Below, piece after piece: positions 8,810 to 17,243 of a DNA stretch of 64,000 bases. The DNA lies in the NCBI GenBank assembly GCA_021203305.1, contig JAJQBK010000036.1, positions 1 through 64,000 on the forward strand, in the 5' to 3' direction. The translations under genes were made by a program, and so were the position numbers. Each line of letters opens with the position of its first letter. Position 1 is the stretch's first letter. The DNA is from Lachnospiraceae bacterium. GTDB taxonomy: Bacteria; Bacillota; Clostridia; Lachnospirales; Lachnospiraceae. The notes beneath the pieces were generated by a model. That model had not been told where the DNA came from. It ran no database searches and saw only the letters and a program-made list of their open reading frames with translations.

Positions 8810-10651
8810 TTATTCCGCTGCTTCAATCAGAGGCTGTTTTGGCCACAGAGCCTCAAACTCCTCACGGGTGATGCGCTCTTTTTCCAGCAGAAGCGCCGCG
8901 CAGCTGTGCAGGATGTCCTCGTGCTGCAGGATGATCTCCTTTGCTTTTGAATAGCACTCCCTGACAATATCGCGGACCTCCTCATCAATGGCATTCGCCG
9001 TCTCCTCGCCGTAGGGCTTGGCCTGGGCAAAATCCCGTCCCAGGAAGACCTCCTGGCCGTCATCGTAACTGATCAGCCCCAGCTTCTCGCTCATGCCGAA
9101 ACGGGTGACCATGCTGCGGGCCCGCTGCGTCGCGTGCTCAATGTCGCTGGACGCGCCCGTAGTGATATCGCCAAAAATAATTTCCTCCGCGATGCGTCCG
9201 CCCAAAGATACCATGATATCCTGCTCCATCTTGCTTTTGGTCCAGAACATCTCATCCTTCTCCGGCAGGGGCATGGTGTAGCCCGCGGCCCCAACTCCAG
9301 TGGGAATGATGGAAACGGTATACACCGGGTCCATATCCGGCAGCACATGAAATAAAATCGCGTGCCCGGTCTCGTGATAAGCGGTGATCTTCTTTTCCTT
9401 ATCGGAGATCACCCGGCTTCTCTTCTCCGCCCCTATGCCGGTCTTGATGAACGCCGCCTGAATGTCCGCGCTGGTGATATAGGAATGATTTTCCATGGCA
9501 GCCATGATAGCCGCCTCATTTAACAGATTCTCCAGATCTGCGCCGGTAAAGCCCGCTGTAGTGCGCGCCACCTGCTTCAAATCCACATCGTCCCCCAGGG
9601 GCTTATTTCTGGCGTGAACCCTCAGGATATCCTCCCTGCCGCCCACATCCGGCCTGCTGACGGCGATCTTGCGGTCAAAGCGCCCCGGACGCATGATAGC
9701 CGGGTCCAGAATATCCACCCGGTTGGTGGCCGCCATCACGATAATGCCGGTGTTGGCCGTGAAGCCGTCCATCTCCACCAGAAGCTGGTTTAAGGTCTGC
9801 TCCCGCTCATCATGGCCGCCGCCCATGCCGGTGCCCCGCTTTCTGGCCACCGCGTCGATCTCATCGATAAAGACAATGCAGGGGGAATTCTTTTTGGCGT
9901 TTTCAAATAAATCCCGGACGCGGGAGGCGCCCACGCCCACAAACATTTCCATAAAATCCGAGCCGGATACGGTAAAAAACGGCACTCCCGCCTCTCCGGC
10001 GATGGCCTTGGCCAGCATGGTCTTGCCTGTGCCCGGTGGCCCCTCCAGCAGCACGCCCTTGGGAATGCGGGCGCCCAGCACCGTAAATTTCGCGGGCTCC
10101 TTCAGGAAGGCAATAATTTCTTCCAGGTCCGCCTTTTCCTCCTTCAGTCCCGCCACATCCTTTAAGGTGATGGGGCTGTCAGTGGTCATCTGGGCCCGGC
10201 TGCGGCCGAAATTCATCATTCTGTTGTTGGCGCTGCCTCCGCCGTTCTGCTGATTGGTCAGCATCATGATAAACAGCATGGCCAATGCCGCGACAATCAA
10301 TAGTGGCAGCATATTATTGAGGAACCAGCTCTCCTCGGGTACGGCCTCCACATACACCGTGACATCGGAAATCTCCCTGATTTCCTCCTCAATTGTCTCC
10401 ACATTGGTCACATTGACCGTATAGGTGCTTCCGTCCGTCAGCACTGCCTCAACGGTTCCCGTAGGAATATCCCTGCTCTGCGAGATCGTGACATAGGATA
10501 CTGTCTGCGCGCTTAAATCCGCGAACAGCTCATCTTTTGTGCGGCTGACCGACGTGGTCGTTGAATTGCCGGCGGAAATCAGAGCCATCAGCAGAAGCCC
10601 CATCGCCAGTAAATACAGGACCACGCCGCTCACGCTTCTGTTTTTGTTCAA
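8810..10651 (-). CDS. ftsH: ATP-dependent zinc metalloprotease FtsH
   Basis: A 613-residue membrane AAA+ protease that degrades membrane and regulatory proteins. Two membrane segments (about residues 9-27 and 112-132) flank an extracytoplasmic domain. Then follow Walker A GPPGTGKT near residue 205, Walker B VFIDEIDA, the second region of homology, and the zinc motif HETGH of the M41 peptidase domain. Length is normal for the family. The start is a TTG at 10651 preceded by GAGAGGAC. It ends the tilS - hpt - ftsH run, the usual Firmicute order; hpt lies 28 nt upstream. Confidence 0.97.
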   Translation of the reverse strand: MNKNRSVSGVVLYLLAMGLLLMALISAGNSTTTSVSRTKDELFADLSAQTVSYVTISQSRDIPTGTVEAVLTDGSTYTVNVTNVETIEEEIREISDVTVYVEAVPEESWFLNNMLPLLIVAALAMLFIMMLTNQQNGGGSANNRMMNFGRSRAQMTTDSPITLKDVAGLKEEKADLEEIIAFLKEPAKFTVLGARIPKGVLLEGPPGTGKTMLAKAIAGEAGVPFFTVSGSDFMEMFVGVGASRVRDLFENAKKNSPCIVFIDEIDAVARKRGTGMGGGHDEREQTLNQLLVEMDGFTANTGIIVMAATNRVDILDPAIMRPGRFDRKIAVSRPDVGGREDILRVHARNKPLGDDVDLKQVARTTAGFTGADLENLLNEAAIMAAMENHSYITSADIQAAFIKTGIGAEKRSRVISDKEKKITAYHETGHAILFHVLPDMDPVYTVSIIPTGVGAAGYTMPLPEKDEMFWTKSKMEQDIMVSLGGRIAEEIIFGDITTGASSDIEHATQRARSMVTRFGMSEKLGLISYDDGQEVFLGRDFAQAKPYGEETANAIDEEVRDIVRECYSKAKEIILQHEDILHSCAALLLEKERITREEFEALWPKQPLIEAAE

Positions 10652-10679
10652 AATATCGTCCTCTCTTTAAATGATCATT

Positions 10680-11204
10680 CTATTCAAACCGGACAATCCC
10701 CACATAAGGAAGATTGCGGTATCTCTGGGCATAATCCAGGCCATAGCCCACTACAAACTCATCCGGGATCTGAAAGCCCGTGTAATTCACCGTCACCGGT
10801 TTCCTGTGCCTCTCCGGCTTGTCCAGCAAAGTACACAGCCGCAGGGATGAGGGCTTCCTGTCCGCCAGCATCTCAATCATATAGCTTAAGGTATTGCCGG
10901 AATCGATGATGTCCTCCACAATCAGCACATCCCTGCTCATGATCGGCTCGTCCAGATCCTTGGTGATTTTCACCACGCCGCTGGATTTGGTAGCGTTGCC
11001 ATAGCTGGATACGCACATGAAATCCATGGTCACCGGAACGGTGATATGCTTCGCCAGCTCGCACATAAAAAAGACGCCGCCCTTCAGGGTACAGACCAGG
11101 TGCAACTCCTTCCCGGCATAATCTTTGCTGATCTGCTCCGCCATCTCCCGGATTCTTTGTCTGACCCGCTCCTCGGGAATCATCACTTCAATCCTCTCCG
11201 CCAT
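10680..11204 (-). CDS. hpt: Hypoxanthine phosphoribosyltransferase
   Basis: A 174-residue purine salvage enzyme joining hypoxanthine or guanine to PRPP. The PRPP-binding loop VLIVEDIIDSGNTL, the CTLKGGVFFMCELA segment and the C-terminal GYGLDYAQRYRNLPYVG match the HPRT family. The ATG at 11204 lies inside the end of tilS (17-nt overlap), which implies translational coupling. The tilS-hpt-ftsH arrangement is conserved in Bacillus and clostridia. Confidence 0.96.
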   Translation of the reverse strand: MAERIEVMIPEERVRQRIREMAEQISKDYAGKELHLVCTLKGGVFFMCELAKHITVPVTMDFMCVSSYGNATKSSGVVKITKDLDEPIMSRDVLIVEDIIDSGNTLSYMIEMLADRKPSSLRLCTLLDKPERHRKPVTVNYTGFQIPDEFVVGYGLDYAQRYRNLPYVGIVRFE

Positions 11205-12702
11205 TCGCTTTTTCCTCCAAGTGTACTTCCAGTATCCTTTTTGTCTCCCCGGTAATTCTGTACGCCATGCTGATGCGGTGCCCGATCACCCACAGAATAT
11301 GAGAGCCGTCCGCCAGAAGCCACAGCCTCTCCCTGCAATCTCTGGGAATCTTCTCATTGACCAGATAGTCCTGCAGGCTTTTTGAGCCGCCGTCCGCCCT
11401 GACCACAAGATAATCCCCCGGACGTCTGTGCCGCAGCAACAGATGATCATTGATTTTATCACAATCAAACCATTTCGTACAATCATTTTGAGGAATATTC
11501 ATGAATTTTTCATCTGTTTTATCCGTTGAAAACACCCGGAACGTGAAAATATGCCCGTCAGGGAGTATCATTTTCCCATCCCGTGGGATTTTATAGCTGT
11601 CAGGTACGGCGGACGCCGGACGATTCTTCTCTGCTTCGCCGTCTTCACAGCATCTGCCGCCGGCCTCCGGCTTCAGATTTCCTCCCCCGGCCCGGCAGGT
11701 TTTATCTGAATTGCCGCTGCCCTCCTGTCGTAAATTCTCTTTATATATTCTGAGCCTGTCATAGCCTTTGCGTGCCGTCAACCCGTAAGGGAGCTCACAG
11801 TCCTTCTGCCCATCCTTGCCCAGCAGCTCCCTGATATTTTCTATATTGATAAAGGAAATATCCTTTCTGGTATCGCAAACCCGGGCAATACTCTCCATCA
11901 GCACCTCCCGCTGCAGCGCGGCGGGAAGGTCCTTCAGCTCCTCCAGGGAAATCGTCACGCCCGTCTTTTCAAAGACAGCGTTCTGCCCCAGAAACGCCTT
12001 CGCCTGCCCGTTCAGATATTCCCAGACATCCCTCAGCTGCCCGGCGCACCGGCTCATGTGCTCCACCGCTCCCCCGCAGATCTCCTCCGCCAGAGGCACG
12101 ACGCCGGCCCGGATCCGGTTGCGGGTATAGCTCAGATCCTGATTGCTTAAATCCTCCACATGTTCCAGCCCGTTCTCCCTCAGATATTGACTGATTTCCT
12201 CCCTCCTCACACACAAAAAAGGCCGGATAATGTACTCCCGCACCGCCGGAATGCCCGCCAGCCCCTTCGGGCCGCTGCCGCGAAACAGCTGAAACAGCAT
12301 GGTCTCCGCGTTGTCATTGGCATGGTGAGCCACAGCGATCCTGTCACAGCCATACTCCTGCCTGCACTGCTCCAGAAGCTCATATCTTGCGGCACGGGCC
12401 GCTTCCTCCAGCCCGACTCCCTTCGTCAGCGCCAGCTTTCCCGGCTCAATCCTGCGGCACACAAAGGGAATTCCCCACTTTCCGCACAGCCGCTCGCAGA
12501 AAGCCTCGTCCTCCCCGGCCTCCCGCCGGATCCCGTGATTCACATGAACTGCCGCAAGCTTAAGAGAATATTTCCGCTGAATGCTGAGAAGAAAATGCAG
12601 AAGCGCCACAGAATCCCCGCCGCCGCTTAAGCCAACCAGAACCCTGTCTCCTTTCGCAAGCATATGCTGCTTTCTGATGAAATCCAATACCTTTTGTGTC
12701 AT
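11188..12702 (-). CDS. tilS: tRNA(Ile)-lysidine synthase
   Basis: Puts lysine on C34 of the CAU-anticodon tRNA-Ile so that it reads AUA. The N-terminal PP-loop ATPase domain has GLSGGGDSVALL, followed by HVNHGIR and AHHANDNAETMLF; the C-terminal substrate-binding domain ends near RPGDYL. The frame is open to an ATG at 12753, but that has no ribosome site. The ATG at 12702 (504 residues, MTQKVLDFIRKQ) matches the usual family N-terminus and follows GAGAG, so I prefer it. Around residues 340-390 there is a variable, charged linker. Confidence 0.93.
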   Translation of the reverse strand: MTQKVLDFIRKQHMLAKGDRVLVGLSGGGDSVALLHFLLSIQRKYSLKLAAVHVNHGIRREAGEDEAFCERLCGKWGIPFVCRRIEPGKLALTKGVGLEEAARAARYELLEQCRQEYGCDRIAVAHHANDNAETMLFQLFRGSGPKGLAGIPAVREYIIRPFLCVRREEISQYLRENGLEHVEDLSNQDLSYTRNRIRAGVVPLAEEICGGAVEHMSRCAGQLRDVWEYLNGQAKAFLGQNAVFEKTGVTISLEELKDLPAALQREVLMESIARVCDTRKDISFINIENIRELLGKDGQKDCELPYGLTARKGYDRLRIYKENLRQEGSGNSDKTCRAGGGNLKPEAGGRCCEDGEAEKNRPASAVPDSYKIPRDGKMILPDGHIFTFRVFSTDKTDEKFMNIPQNDCTKWFDCDKINDHLLLRHRRPGDYLVVRADGGSKSLQDYLVNEKIPRDCRERLWLLADGSHILWVIGHRISMAYRITGETKRILEVHLEEKANGGED

Positions 12703-12806
12703 AGCGTAAACTCTCTCGTTATCCTCTGTTTGTCCTTCTCTTTCCTCCGCCATACAGAGCGTGGGTGCGGCGGTTTATGCCTTCCCGGGCGAGACACTGC
12801 GGCGGT

Positions 12807-13991
12807 TCAATTCCTCCATATTCCGGCTGCCACCACCGTCATATCGTCCGCGGCCTTCCCTCTGTGCAGCTGAATGCTGTAGTCCAGAATTGCCTTCGAC
12901 ATTTCCCGGGGATTCATCAGATCCAGCCTGCTGATATATTCCTCCAGCCGGGCCAGCTTTTCCTCCTCCTGCAGTCCCTCCACCACGCCGTCCGACAGCA
13001 GAATCATATAGTCCCCATCCTCCAGGCGAATGCGCACCGAGTCCAGGTTCAATGTCTCAAAGGCCCCCAGCGGAAGATTGGCGACCTGAATCCGTTCCAC
13101 CATATCCTGCCGTTTGTGATACCCCGCCGGAGCGCCGATCTTGTAGCACTCGCAGAAGCCCCGGTACAGATTGATGTCGCATACATCCAGCGTGGACATC
13201 CAGGTTTCCTGCCCTTCCTGCATCAGCAGATCATTCAGAAGCTGTATCACCTCCTCCTTGCTGTAACCGGCCAGAAGGAATTTCTCCATAAATTCCAGAA
13301 TCTTTTCGCTGCACCCAAGAGCCTGGGCGCCGCTGCCAACGCCGTCCGCCAGCAAAAGAATCTCATGGCCGTCGATGCCCTCCATGACAAGCACGTCATC
13401 TCCGCTGACATCCTCTCCGTCCTGCGCTGCCGCGGCCTGTCCGACGATAATATTATAAGCCGGCTCCTGCACAAATGTAAAGCTGTGATATTCCTCTTCT
13501 ATGAAATAAGGGCTTTTCGCGGAGGGAATCAGCCTCATATCATAAAATGTCCCCAGCATGGCGGCCACATCCCTGGCCGGGACACGGCCCTGGCGGCTGC
13601 ACATGGTGACCTCCACCACCCCGTCCTTATTTTCATCCTCCATAAAATAAATATGCCTGACCAGAATATCCTCCGCCCTCAGCAGACGGGCGATTTCCTT
13701 ATATTTTGTGTCCCCGGAATAAATATAGCTGTAACTCTCGTCCGCCAGCCTCGAAATCTGGTCGGCAAGCGAGAGGAACTGCCGCGCCATAAAATTCTGG
13801 TTTTCGCGCAGCCGCCTGTGGTACAGCGCGTCCGCCCGGTTCTCCACCGCGCGGTTATCGGTCTGCGGCGGAAAATTCATGATCACTCTGGCGATATTCC
13901 GATAGGAATCCGCGCAGAGCGGCAGCTTCTGCTGTCCGTACTCCGGCAGACGCTCCGCAGCGCTCTCAAAAGCGCTCTCTTTTCTTTTCAT
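12807..13991 (-). CDS. SpoIIE-family PP2C serine phosphatase without membrane domain
   Basis: About 394 residues. The C-terminal half is a PP2C domain as in SpoIIE: LLLADGVGSGAQA with the metal-binding Asp, LLSDGVVEG, and ADDMTVVAAGIW. SpoIIE dephosphorylates SpoIIAA to activate sigma-F in the forespore. B. subtilis SpoIIE is about 827 residues with roughly ten membrane helices; none are seen here, only a soluble 150-residue N-terminal regulatory segment. The gene sits at the spoIIE locus between divIC and tilS, so it is probably the local SpoIIE. The ATG at 13991 follows AAAGGGGGA. Confidence 0.8.
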   Translation of the reverse strand: MKRKESAFESAAERLPEYGQQKLPLCADSYRNIARVIMNFPPQTDNRAVENRADALYHRRLRENQNFMARQFLSLADQISRLADESYSYIYSGDTKYKEIARLLRAEDILVRHIYFMEDENKDGVVEVTMCSRQGRVPARDVAAMLGTFYDMRLIPSAKSPYFIEEEYHSFTFVQEPAYNIIVGQAAAAQDGEDVSGDDVLVMEGIDGHEILLLADGVGSGAQALGCSEKILEFMEKFLLAGYSKEEVIQLLNDLLMQEGQETWMSTLDVCDINLYRGFCECYKIGAPAGYHKRQDMVERIQVANLPLGAFETLNLDSVRIRLEDGDYMILLSDGVVEGLQEEEKLARLEEYISRLDLMNPREMSKAILDYSIQLHRGKAADDMTVVAAGIWRN

Positions 13992-14233
13992 GCCCAAATC
14001 CCCCTTTGCTGTTGCAATTCACAGCCGCTTCCCTCTCCTTCACAGGACGCCTTACGGTGTACGAAACGCCCTACAGGCGCCTCACATGCGCAATTCCGCC
14101 CGCTTCGCGTGCTTTCTCGCCCCTTACAGGGCTAAGATTGCTTATGTGGGGGAAGTAACTGATTACATTATAATTTCCCATGAAAAAAAAGAGTGTCGAA
14201 AGCACTTACGTTTCCCTCAGAATTTATTTACAT
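13992..14233. other. Intergenic region upstream of the SpoIIE-like gene
   Basis: About 240 bp between the divIC terminator and the SpoIIE-like start. It includes dispersed repeat B copy 2 and degenerate GC-rich inverted motifs (GGCGC/GCGCC type). It must carry the promoter of the SpoIIE-like gene, since divIC is terminated upstream, but I could not pick one with confidence. Confidence 0.4.
14039..14064 (+). repeat. Dispersed repeat B, copy 2
   Basis: A 26-nt core beginning TTCACAGGACGCCTTA that matches 3925-3950 (minus strand) with two mismatches; the flanks are also similar (TTCCCTCTCC here, TTCCTCTTC there). Confidence 0.6.
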
Positions 14234-14259
14234 AAAAAGACAGCCCCAAGCGGGCTGCC
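14234..14259 (-). terminator. Terminator after divIC
   Basis: Minus strand GGCAGCCC, loop GCTTG, GGGCTGTC (14252-14259 and 14239-14246, one G-T pair) followed by a T-run at 14234-14238. It is 8 nt after the divIC stop and separates the yab-divIC group from the SpoIIE-like gene. Confidence 0.85.
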
Positions 14260-14267
14260 TGAAAATT

Positions 14268-14573
14268 TTATTCACTGTCCTTAAATATGATCTCGTCCTC
14301 GTAGACCATTCCCAGCTTCTCCCGCGCCACCTCTTCGTAGTATTTCATGGTCTTCGTATACTTCTCATATTCCTCCAGTTCTTCCTCCCTGGCCACCTCA
14401 CTCTCATACTGTTCCTCCAGGGAATCAAGCTGTGCCTGATATTCCGCTTTTTTGATTCTCAGTGAATTGCTGTTGACCGCAAACACAATCGCGATCACCA
14501 TCACCAGAAGACAGACGACATAAATCGCCGCCCTGTTATGATACTTCGTCCTGCCCTTGTACGCCGGTTTCAT
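14268..14573 (-). CDS. divIC: Septum formation initiator DivIC/FtsB-like
   Basis: A 101-residue bitopic protein: short basic N-terminus, one membrane helix (about residues 14-35) and a coiled coil (about 38-75), then a conserved Tyr/Glu segment (YYEEVAREKLGMVYEDEI). This is the layout of DivIC/FtsB, the small partner of FtsL and DivIB in the divisome. It starts at an ATG overlapping the yabQ stop by 4 nt, so it is translated with yabP and yabQ. Followed at once by a terminator. Confidence 0.9.
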   Translation of the reverse strand: MKPAYKGRTKYHNRAAIYVVCLLVMVIAIVFAVNSNSLRIKKAEYQAQLDSLEEQYESEVAREEELEEYEKYTKTMKYYEEVAREKLGMVYEDEIIFKDSE

Positions 14574-14953
14574 TTGCTGTCTGCCTCCTTTCGCTTCCTG
14601 TCAGTTTTTATAATAGCCAGTCTTTTCAGTTTCGTCAAGGCATTCTTTGCCGGTCCGGCCAAAGCTTTGGACAGTCTACGGATAAAGCGTTCAACGGTTT
14701 TCCCGTAAAGCCACATGGCAAGAAAAGCGGCGCCCACCGCGTACCAGCGAAACATGCCGTTGCTGTATCTGTGCATCAGGCGGAAGGATAACACCGCCGT
14801 ACAGCCCCAGAACACCAGATCACACACGAAGGTACACCAGGTTCCCCGCCCCAGGCGGCGCAGTCCCCTGAGAAAATCGTACAGCATGGACAGCTCCAGC
14901 CCCAAAAGCAGCGCCCGGAAAATAACCTGCCATTCCTCATCATGAAAAATCAC
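14570..14953 (-). CDS. yabQ: Spore cortex biosynthesis protein YabQ
   Basis: A 127-residue membrane protein with three or four hydrophobic segments, including the N-terminal FRALLLGLELSMLYDFLRGLRR characteristic of YabQ. In Bacillus YabQ sits in the outer forespore membrane and is needed for cortex formation. The start is a GTG whose last bases overlap the yabP stop (GTGA, 4 nt), and the stop overlaps the divIC start. It is expected to be under sigma-E in the mother cell; I did not find a clear sigma-E promoter. Confidence 0.88.
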   Translation of the reverse strand: MIFHDEEWQVIFRALLLGLELSMLYDFLRGLRRLGRGTWCTFVCDLVFWGCTAVLSFRLMHRYSNGMFRWYAVGAAFLAMWLYGKTVERFIRRLSKALAGPAKNALTKLKRLAIIKTDRKRKEADSK

Positions 14954-15240
14954 TGGAACAGCCTGCGCAGGAAGCTTCCGGCCTTCTCCCCGTATGATGA
15001 GACATCCGAATACAGCAGACTGTCTACCGTCCCGCTGATGTCCACTTCCCCCTTTTCCAATAACAGCTTATTGACATGAAGATCCTGGCCCTGCACAGTC
15101 AGCATTCCGGCCGCGGTCTCCATGAGGACCTCGTTTAAATCAAAGCTGATGATATCCACCACACCGCTCAGTGTCAGGCCGCCCCGATTGTCCAGTATCA
15201 GTCTGTGTTCTCTGCCGCCTGATTTGTACAGCTCTTCCAT
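14950..15240 (-). CDS. yabP: Sporulation protein YabP
   Basis: A 96-residue protein of the YabP/YqfC family, with the conserved run LILDNRGGLTLSGVVDIISF and later LHVNKLLLEKGEVDISG. In Bacillus it is a sigma-E-controlled sporulation gene paired with yabQ. ATG at 15240; overlaps yabQ by 4 nt. The 179 bp upstream hold degenerate copies of a CCGCTTCGC motif and no gene. Confidence 0.9.
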   Translation of the reverse strand: MEELYKSGGREHRLILDNRGGLTLSGVVDIISFDLNEVLMETAAGMLTVQGQDLHVNKLLLEKGEVDISGTVDSLLYSDVSSYGEKAGSFLRRLFQ

Positions 15241-15419
15241 ATCCGCCTCCTGTCCCGTCGTCCCGGTCGGTTTTTCCTGTCAAAAGCCGCTTCGCGAAAT
15301 CCACGGTCAATTTTCAAAAGCCGCGCCCTCTTTTTTAAGGCCGCTTCGCTCTCCGATAGACTATCTTATGAGGCCGCGGCGGCGGATATTCTCATTAGTA
15401 AATAACTTTACGTCGTTCT

Positions 15420-15659
15420 CTATATATACTTAAACAGATCCTTTGCCTCTTCCTTTTTCGTGGTCTCCGCGACCGCCGTCACCTCCACCTTCACCTCCCG
15501 GTTGCCAAAGGAAATTGTGATGCGGTCTCCCACTTTAACCTCTGCGGAAGCCTTCGCCACCCTGTCATTGATCATGACGCGCCCCGCGTCACAGGCCTCG
15601 TTCGCCACTGTCCGCCGTTTAATTAATCTGGAGACCTTTAAAAATTTATCCAATCTCAT
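15420..15659 (-). CDS. rqcP: S4-domain RNA-binding protein RqcP (YabO)
   Basis: A 79-residue S4 RNA-binding protein, MRLDKFLKVSRLIKRR at the start and then ANEACDAGRVMINDRVAK. RqcP binds obstructed 50S subunits and works with RqcH in alanine tailing of stalled nascent chains. The frame is open to a TTG at 15674, but the ATG at 15659 has GGGGAAA 5 nt before it. It sits between HU and yabP as in many clostridia, just beyond the HU terminator. Confidence 0.93.
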   Translation of the reverse strand: MRLDKFLKVSRLIKRRTVANEACDAGRVMINDRVAKASAEVKVGDRITISFGNREVKVEVTAVAETTKKEEAKDLFKYI

Positions 15660-15691
15660 ATTTTCCCCGTTCAATGCATATCACCCGTATG

Positions 15692-15718
15692 CAAAAAGAG
15701 CCCATCACAGGCTCTTTT
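15692..15718 (-). terminator. Terminator after HU
   Basis: Minus strand AAAAGAGCC, a 7-nt loop, GGCTCTTTTT: 9-bp stem at 15694-15702 and 15710-15718 with the T-run made by 15693-15697. It starts 6 nt after the HU stop, so rqcP is either read through or has its own promoter in the 33 nt between. Confidence 0.85.
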
Positions 15719-15723
15719 CCAAT

Positions 15724-15999
15724 TTATGCATTCACTTTTACTTTTAAAGCATTGCCGGCCTTAAACTTCGGAACACTGGATGCTTCAATCTGCATTGTCT
15801 CGCCTGTCGCAGGATTTCTGCCAACCCTTGCAGCTCTCTTGCTGACCTCAAAGGTACCAAATCCAACTAACTGAACCTTGTCGCCGCTCTTCATAGCGTC
15901 GCCCACGACTTCAGTAAAAGCACTGATCACGGCCTCGGTATCCTTTTTGGACACACCGCTGGCCTCAGCTACAGCTGAAACTAATTCCTTCTTATTCAT
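15724..15999 (-). CDS. hup: DNA-binding protein HU
   Basis: A 91-residue nucleoid protein: MNKKELVSAVAEASGVSKKD, GFGTFEVSKRAARVGRNP and the C-terminal FKAGNALKVKVNA are standard HU. The frame is open 24 codons further, but AAAGGAG stands 8 nt before the ATG at 15999, and the upstream codons overlap the promoter. Strong promoter and terminator make it a single-gene unit, as expected for an abundant protein. Confidence 0.97.
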   Translation of the reverse strand: MNKKELVSAVAEASGVSKKDTEAVISAFTEVVGDAMKSGDKVQLVGFGTFEVSKRAARVGRNPATGETMQIEASSVPKFKAGNALKVKVNA

Positions 16000-16042
16000 G
16001 CTCGTACTCCTTTCCATCGCTACTCTCTGAGCGACAACCAAT

Positions 16043-16071
16043 ACTATAGCCTTTATTTCAGGCGCTGTCAA
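16043..16071 (-). promoter_or_regulatory. Promoter of HU
   Basis: Minus strand TTGACA (16066-16071), 17-nt spacer, TATAGT (16043-16048). Near-consensus sigma-A promoter, with about 44 nt between the -10 element and the HU ATG. Confidence 0.9.
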
Positions 16072-16093
16072 GGCAATTTCTCATAGTTATTCA

Positions 16094-16123
16094 TGAAAAA
16101 CAGGCCTTTTTGCGCCAAAAGCC
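16094..16123 (-). terminator. Probable terminator after the CotS-like gene
   Basis: Minus strand GGCTTTT, loop GGCGCA, AAAAGGCC then TGTTTTTC. It lies about 50 nt after the CotS-like stop and just upstream of the HU promoter. Confidence 0.6.
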
Positions 16124-16173
16124 GATAACGGAGCACTCTGTCATGACTTCCGGGAAGAAATCAGCCCGCCTCC

Positions 16174-17151
16174 TCATTGGACAAACCCTTTCAGGCAGCC
16201 CTCAATAAAGCTTTGACGCGCTTTCTCCTGCGAGAATACCTTCTGGAGCTTTTCTTCGCTCTTCCCGGGTGTGAAGCACTTCTTCCCATTATAGTAATGG
16301 TTCGCGATCTTCCAGAATTTTTCCGGATAGGAAAAACGATAAATCAGAGAAATTTTCTCCTCTAAGGGCAGCTCTCTCTCCTTCTCATAAATATCAAGCA
16401 TCTTTTGTCCCAGCCGCTGATCCCAGTTGTTTTTCTCCAGAATTTTCCGCATAAACTGGTAAAGATCCCGGCAAGGAAGATCCGCCATATATCCTTCCAG
16501 ATTCAGAATCATCGTTCTGTCCGCGCCAAACCACACATTGTGATACTGGTAATCGCCGTGGCTGAACCACATTTCTCTCTCTTCCGCAAAAATTCTCTCG
16601 TAAGGCAGCCACTCCTCCTCCGCCCTCAATGCCTGCTCCAAAAAACAGCCGTACTGATTATATAAAATACGCTCAAACTCAGTTTTCTGTCTTTTTTCCT
16701 TCAGATAGCGGCGGATTTTCCTCAGCTCCCTGTTTCGCTTATGAAATTCCCCGTCCAGGCTGAAGAGAGAAATCCTGCCATACGCGTCGAACCGCATTCC
16801 CCGGTGCATCTGCGCCAGCAGCCGGATGGCCTGTTCCCACTCCCTGCTGTCCCGGATATTGCATTCCCTGCCCTCGCAGAACGTCTGCAGCATATATGGT
16901 GTATCATCTATATCCCTGACCGTCAGAGCCCCCTGTGGGGTAACGACAATCTGCTGAACCTTCGTTCCGACAGTCTCCACAATGTGATCCGTCAGGTCCT
17001 TTAAGAGCTTCAGATGTTCCTCTCCTGACCGACACTCCTTCAGGGAAAAAACGCCCTCTTTACTATAAACGATCCACTGGCCTCTTCCCTTTCTGACATC
17101 CTCCACCGTCAGCTCATACTGACCTAAAATATTTGCGGCCTGCTCTGCCAT
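16174..17151 (-). CDS. CotS-family spore coat protein (kinase-like fold)
   Basis: A 325-residue protein of the CotS/YsxE-like family, built on an aminoglycoside phosphotransferase fold. Visible marks are MLQTFCEGREC, LLAQMHRG, SHGDYQYHNVWF (the HGDxxxxN catalytic-loop position) and LNLEGYMADLPCRDLYQFMRKILEK. Members sit in the inner spore coat and some have sugar kinase activity; the substrate is unknown. SHGDYQYHN keeps the Asp and Asn of the kinase fold. GGAGGGG lies 7 nt before the ATG. It takes the place upstream of HU where other clostridia often have mazG. Confidence 0.82.
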   Translation of the reverse strand: MAEQAANILGQYELTVEDVRKGRGQWIVYSKEGVFSLKECRSGEEHLKLLKDLTDHIVETVGTKVQQIVVTPQGALTVRDIDDTPYMLQTFCEGRECNIRDSREWEQAIRLLAQMHRGMRFDAYGRISLFSLDGEFHKRNRELRKIRRYLKEKRQKTEFERILYNQYGCFLEQALRAEEEWLPYERIFAEEREMWFSHGDYQYHNVWFGADRTMILNLEGYMADLPCRDLYQFMRKILEKNNWDQRLGQKMLDIYEKERELPLEEKISLIYRFSYPEKFWKIANHYYNGKKCFTPGKSEEKLQKVFSQEKARQSFIEGCLKGFVQ

Positions 17152-17243
17152 TCCTTTCCCCTCCCGCCATAGCTTTCTTAAATCTATGACAGGTCAGGGA
17201 AATTTAGAAGCGGAATATTTTTATTACACGGGCAAAGCCGCCG

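Noticed and set aside
16072..16173. Small RNA between HU and the CotS-like gene
   Set aside because: The hairpin there is better explained as the CotS-like terminator; no separate promoter.
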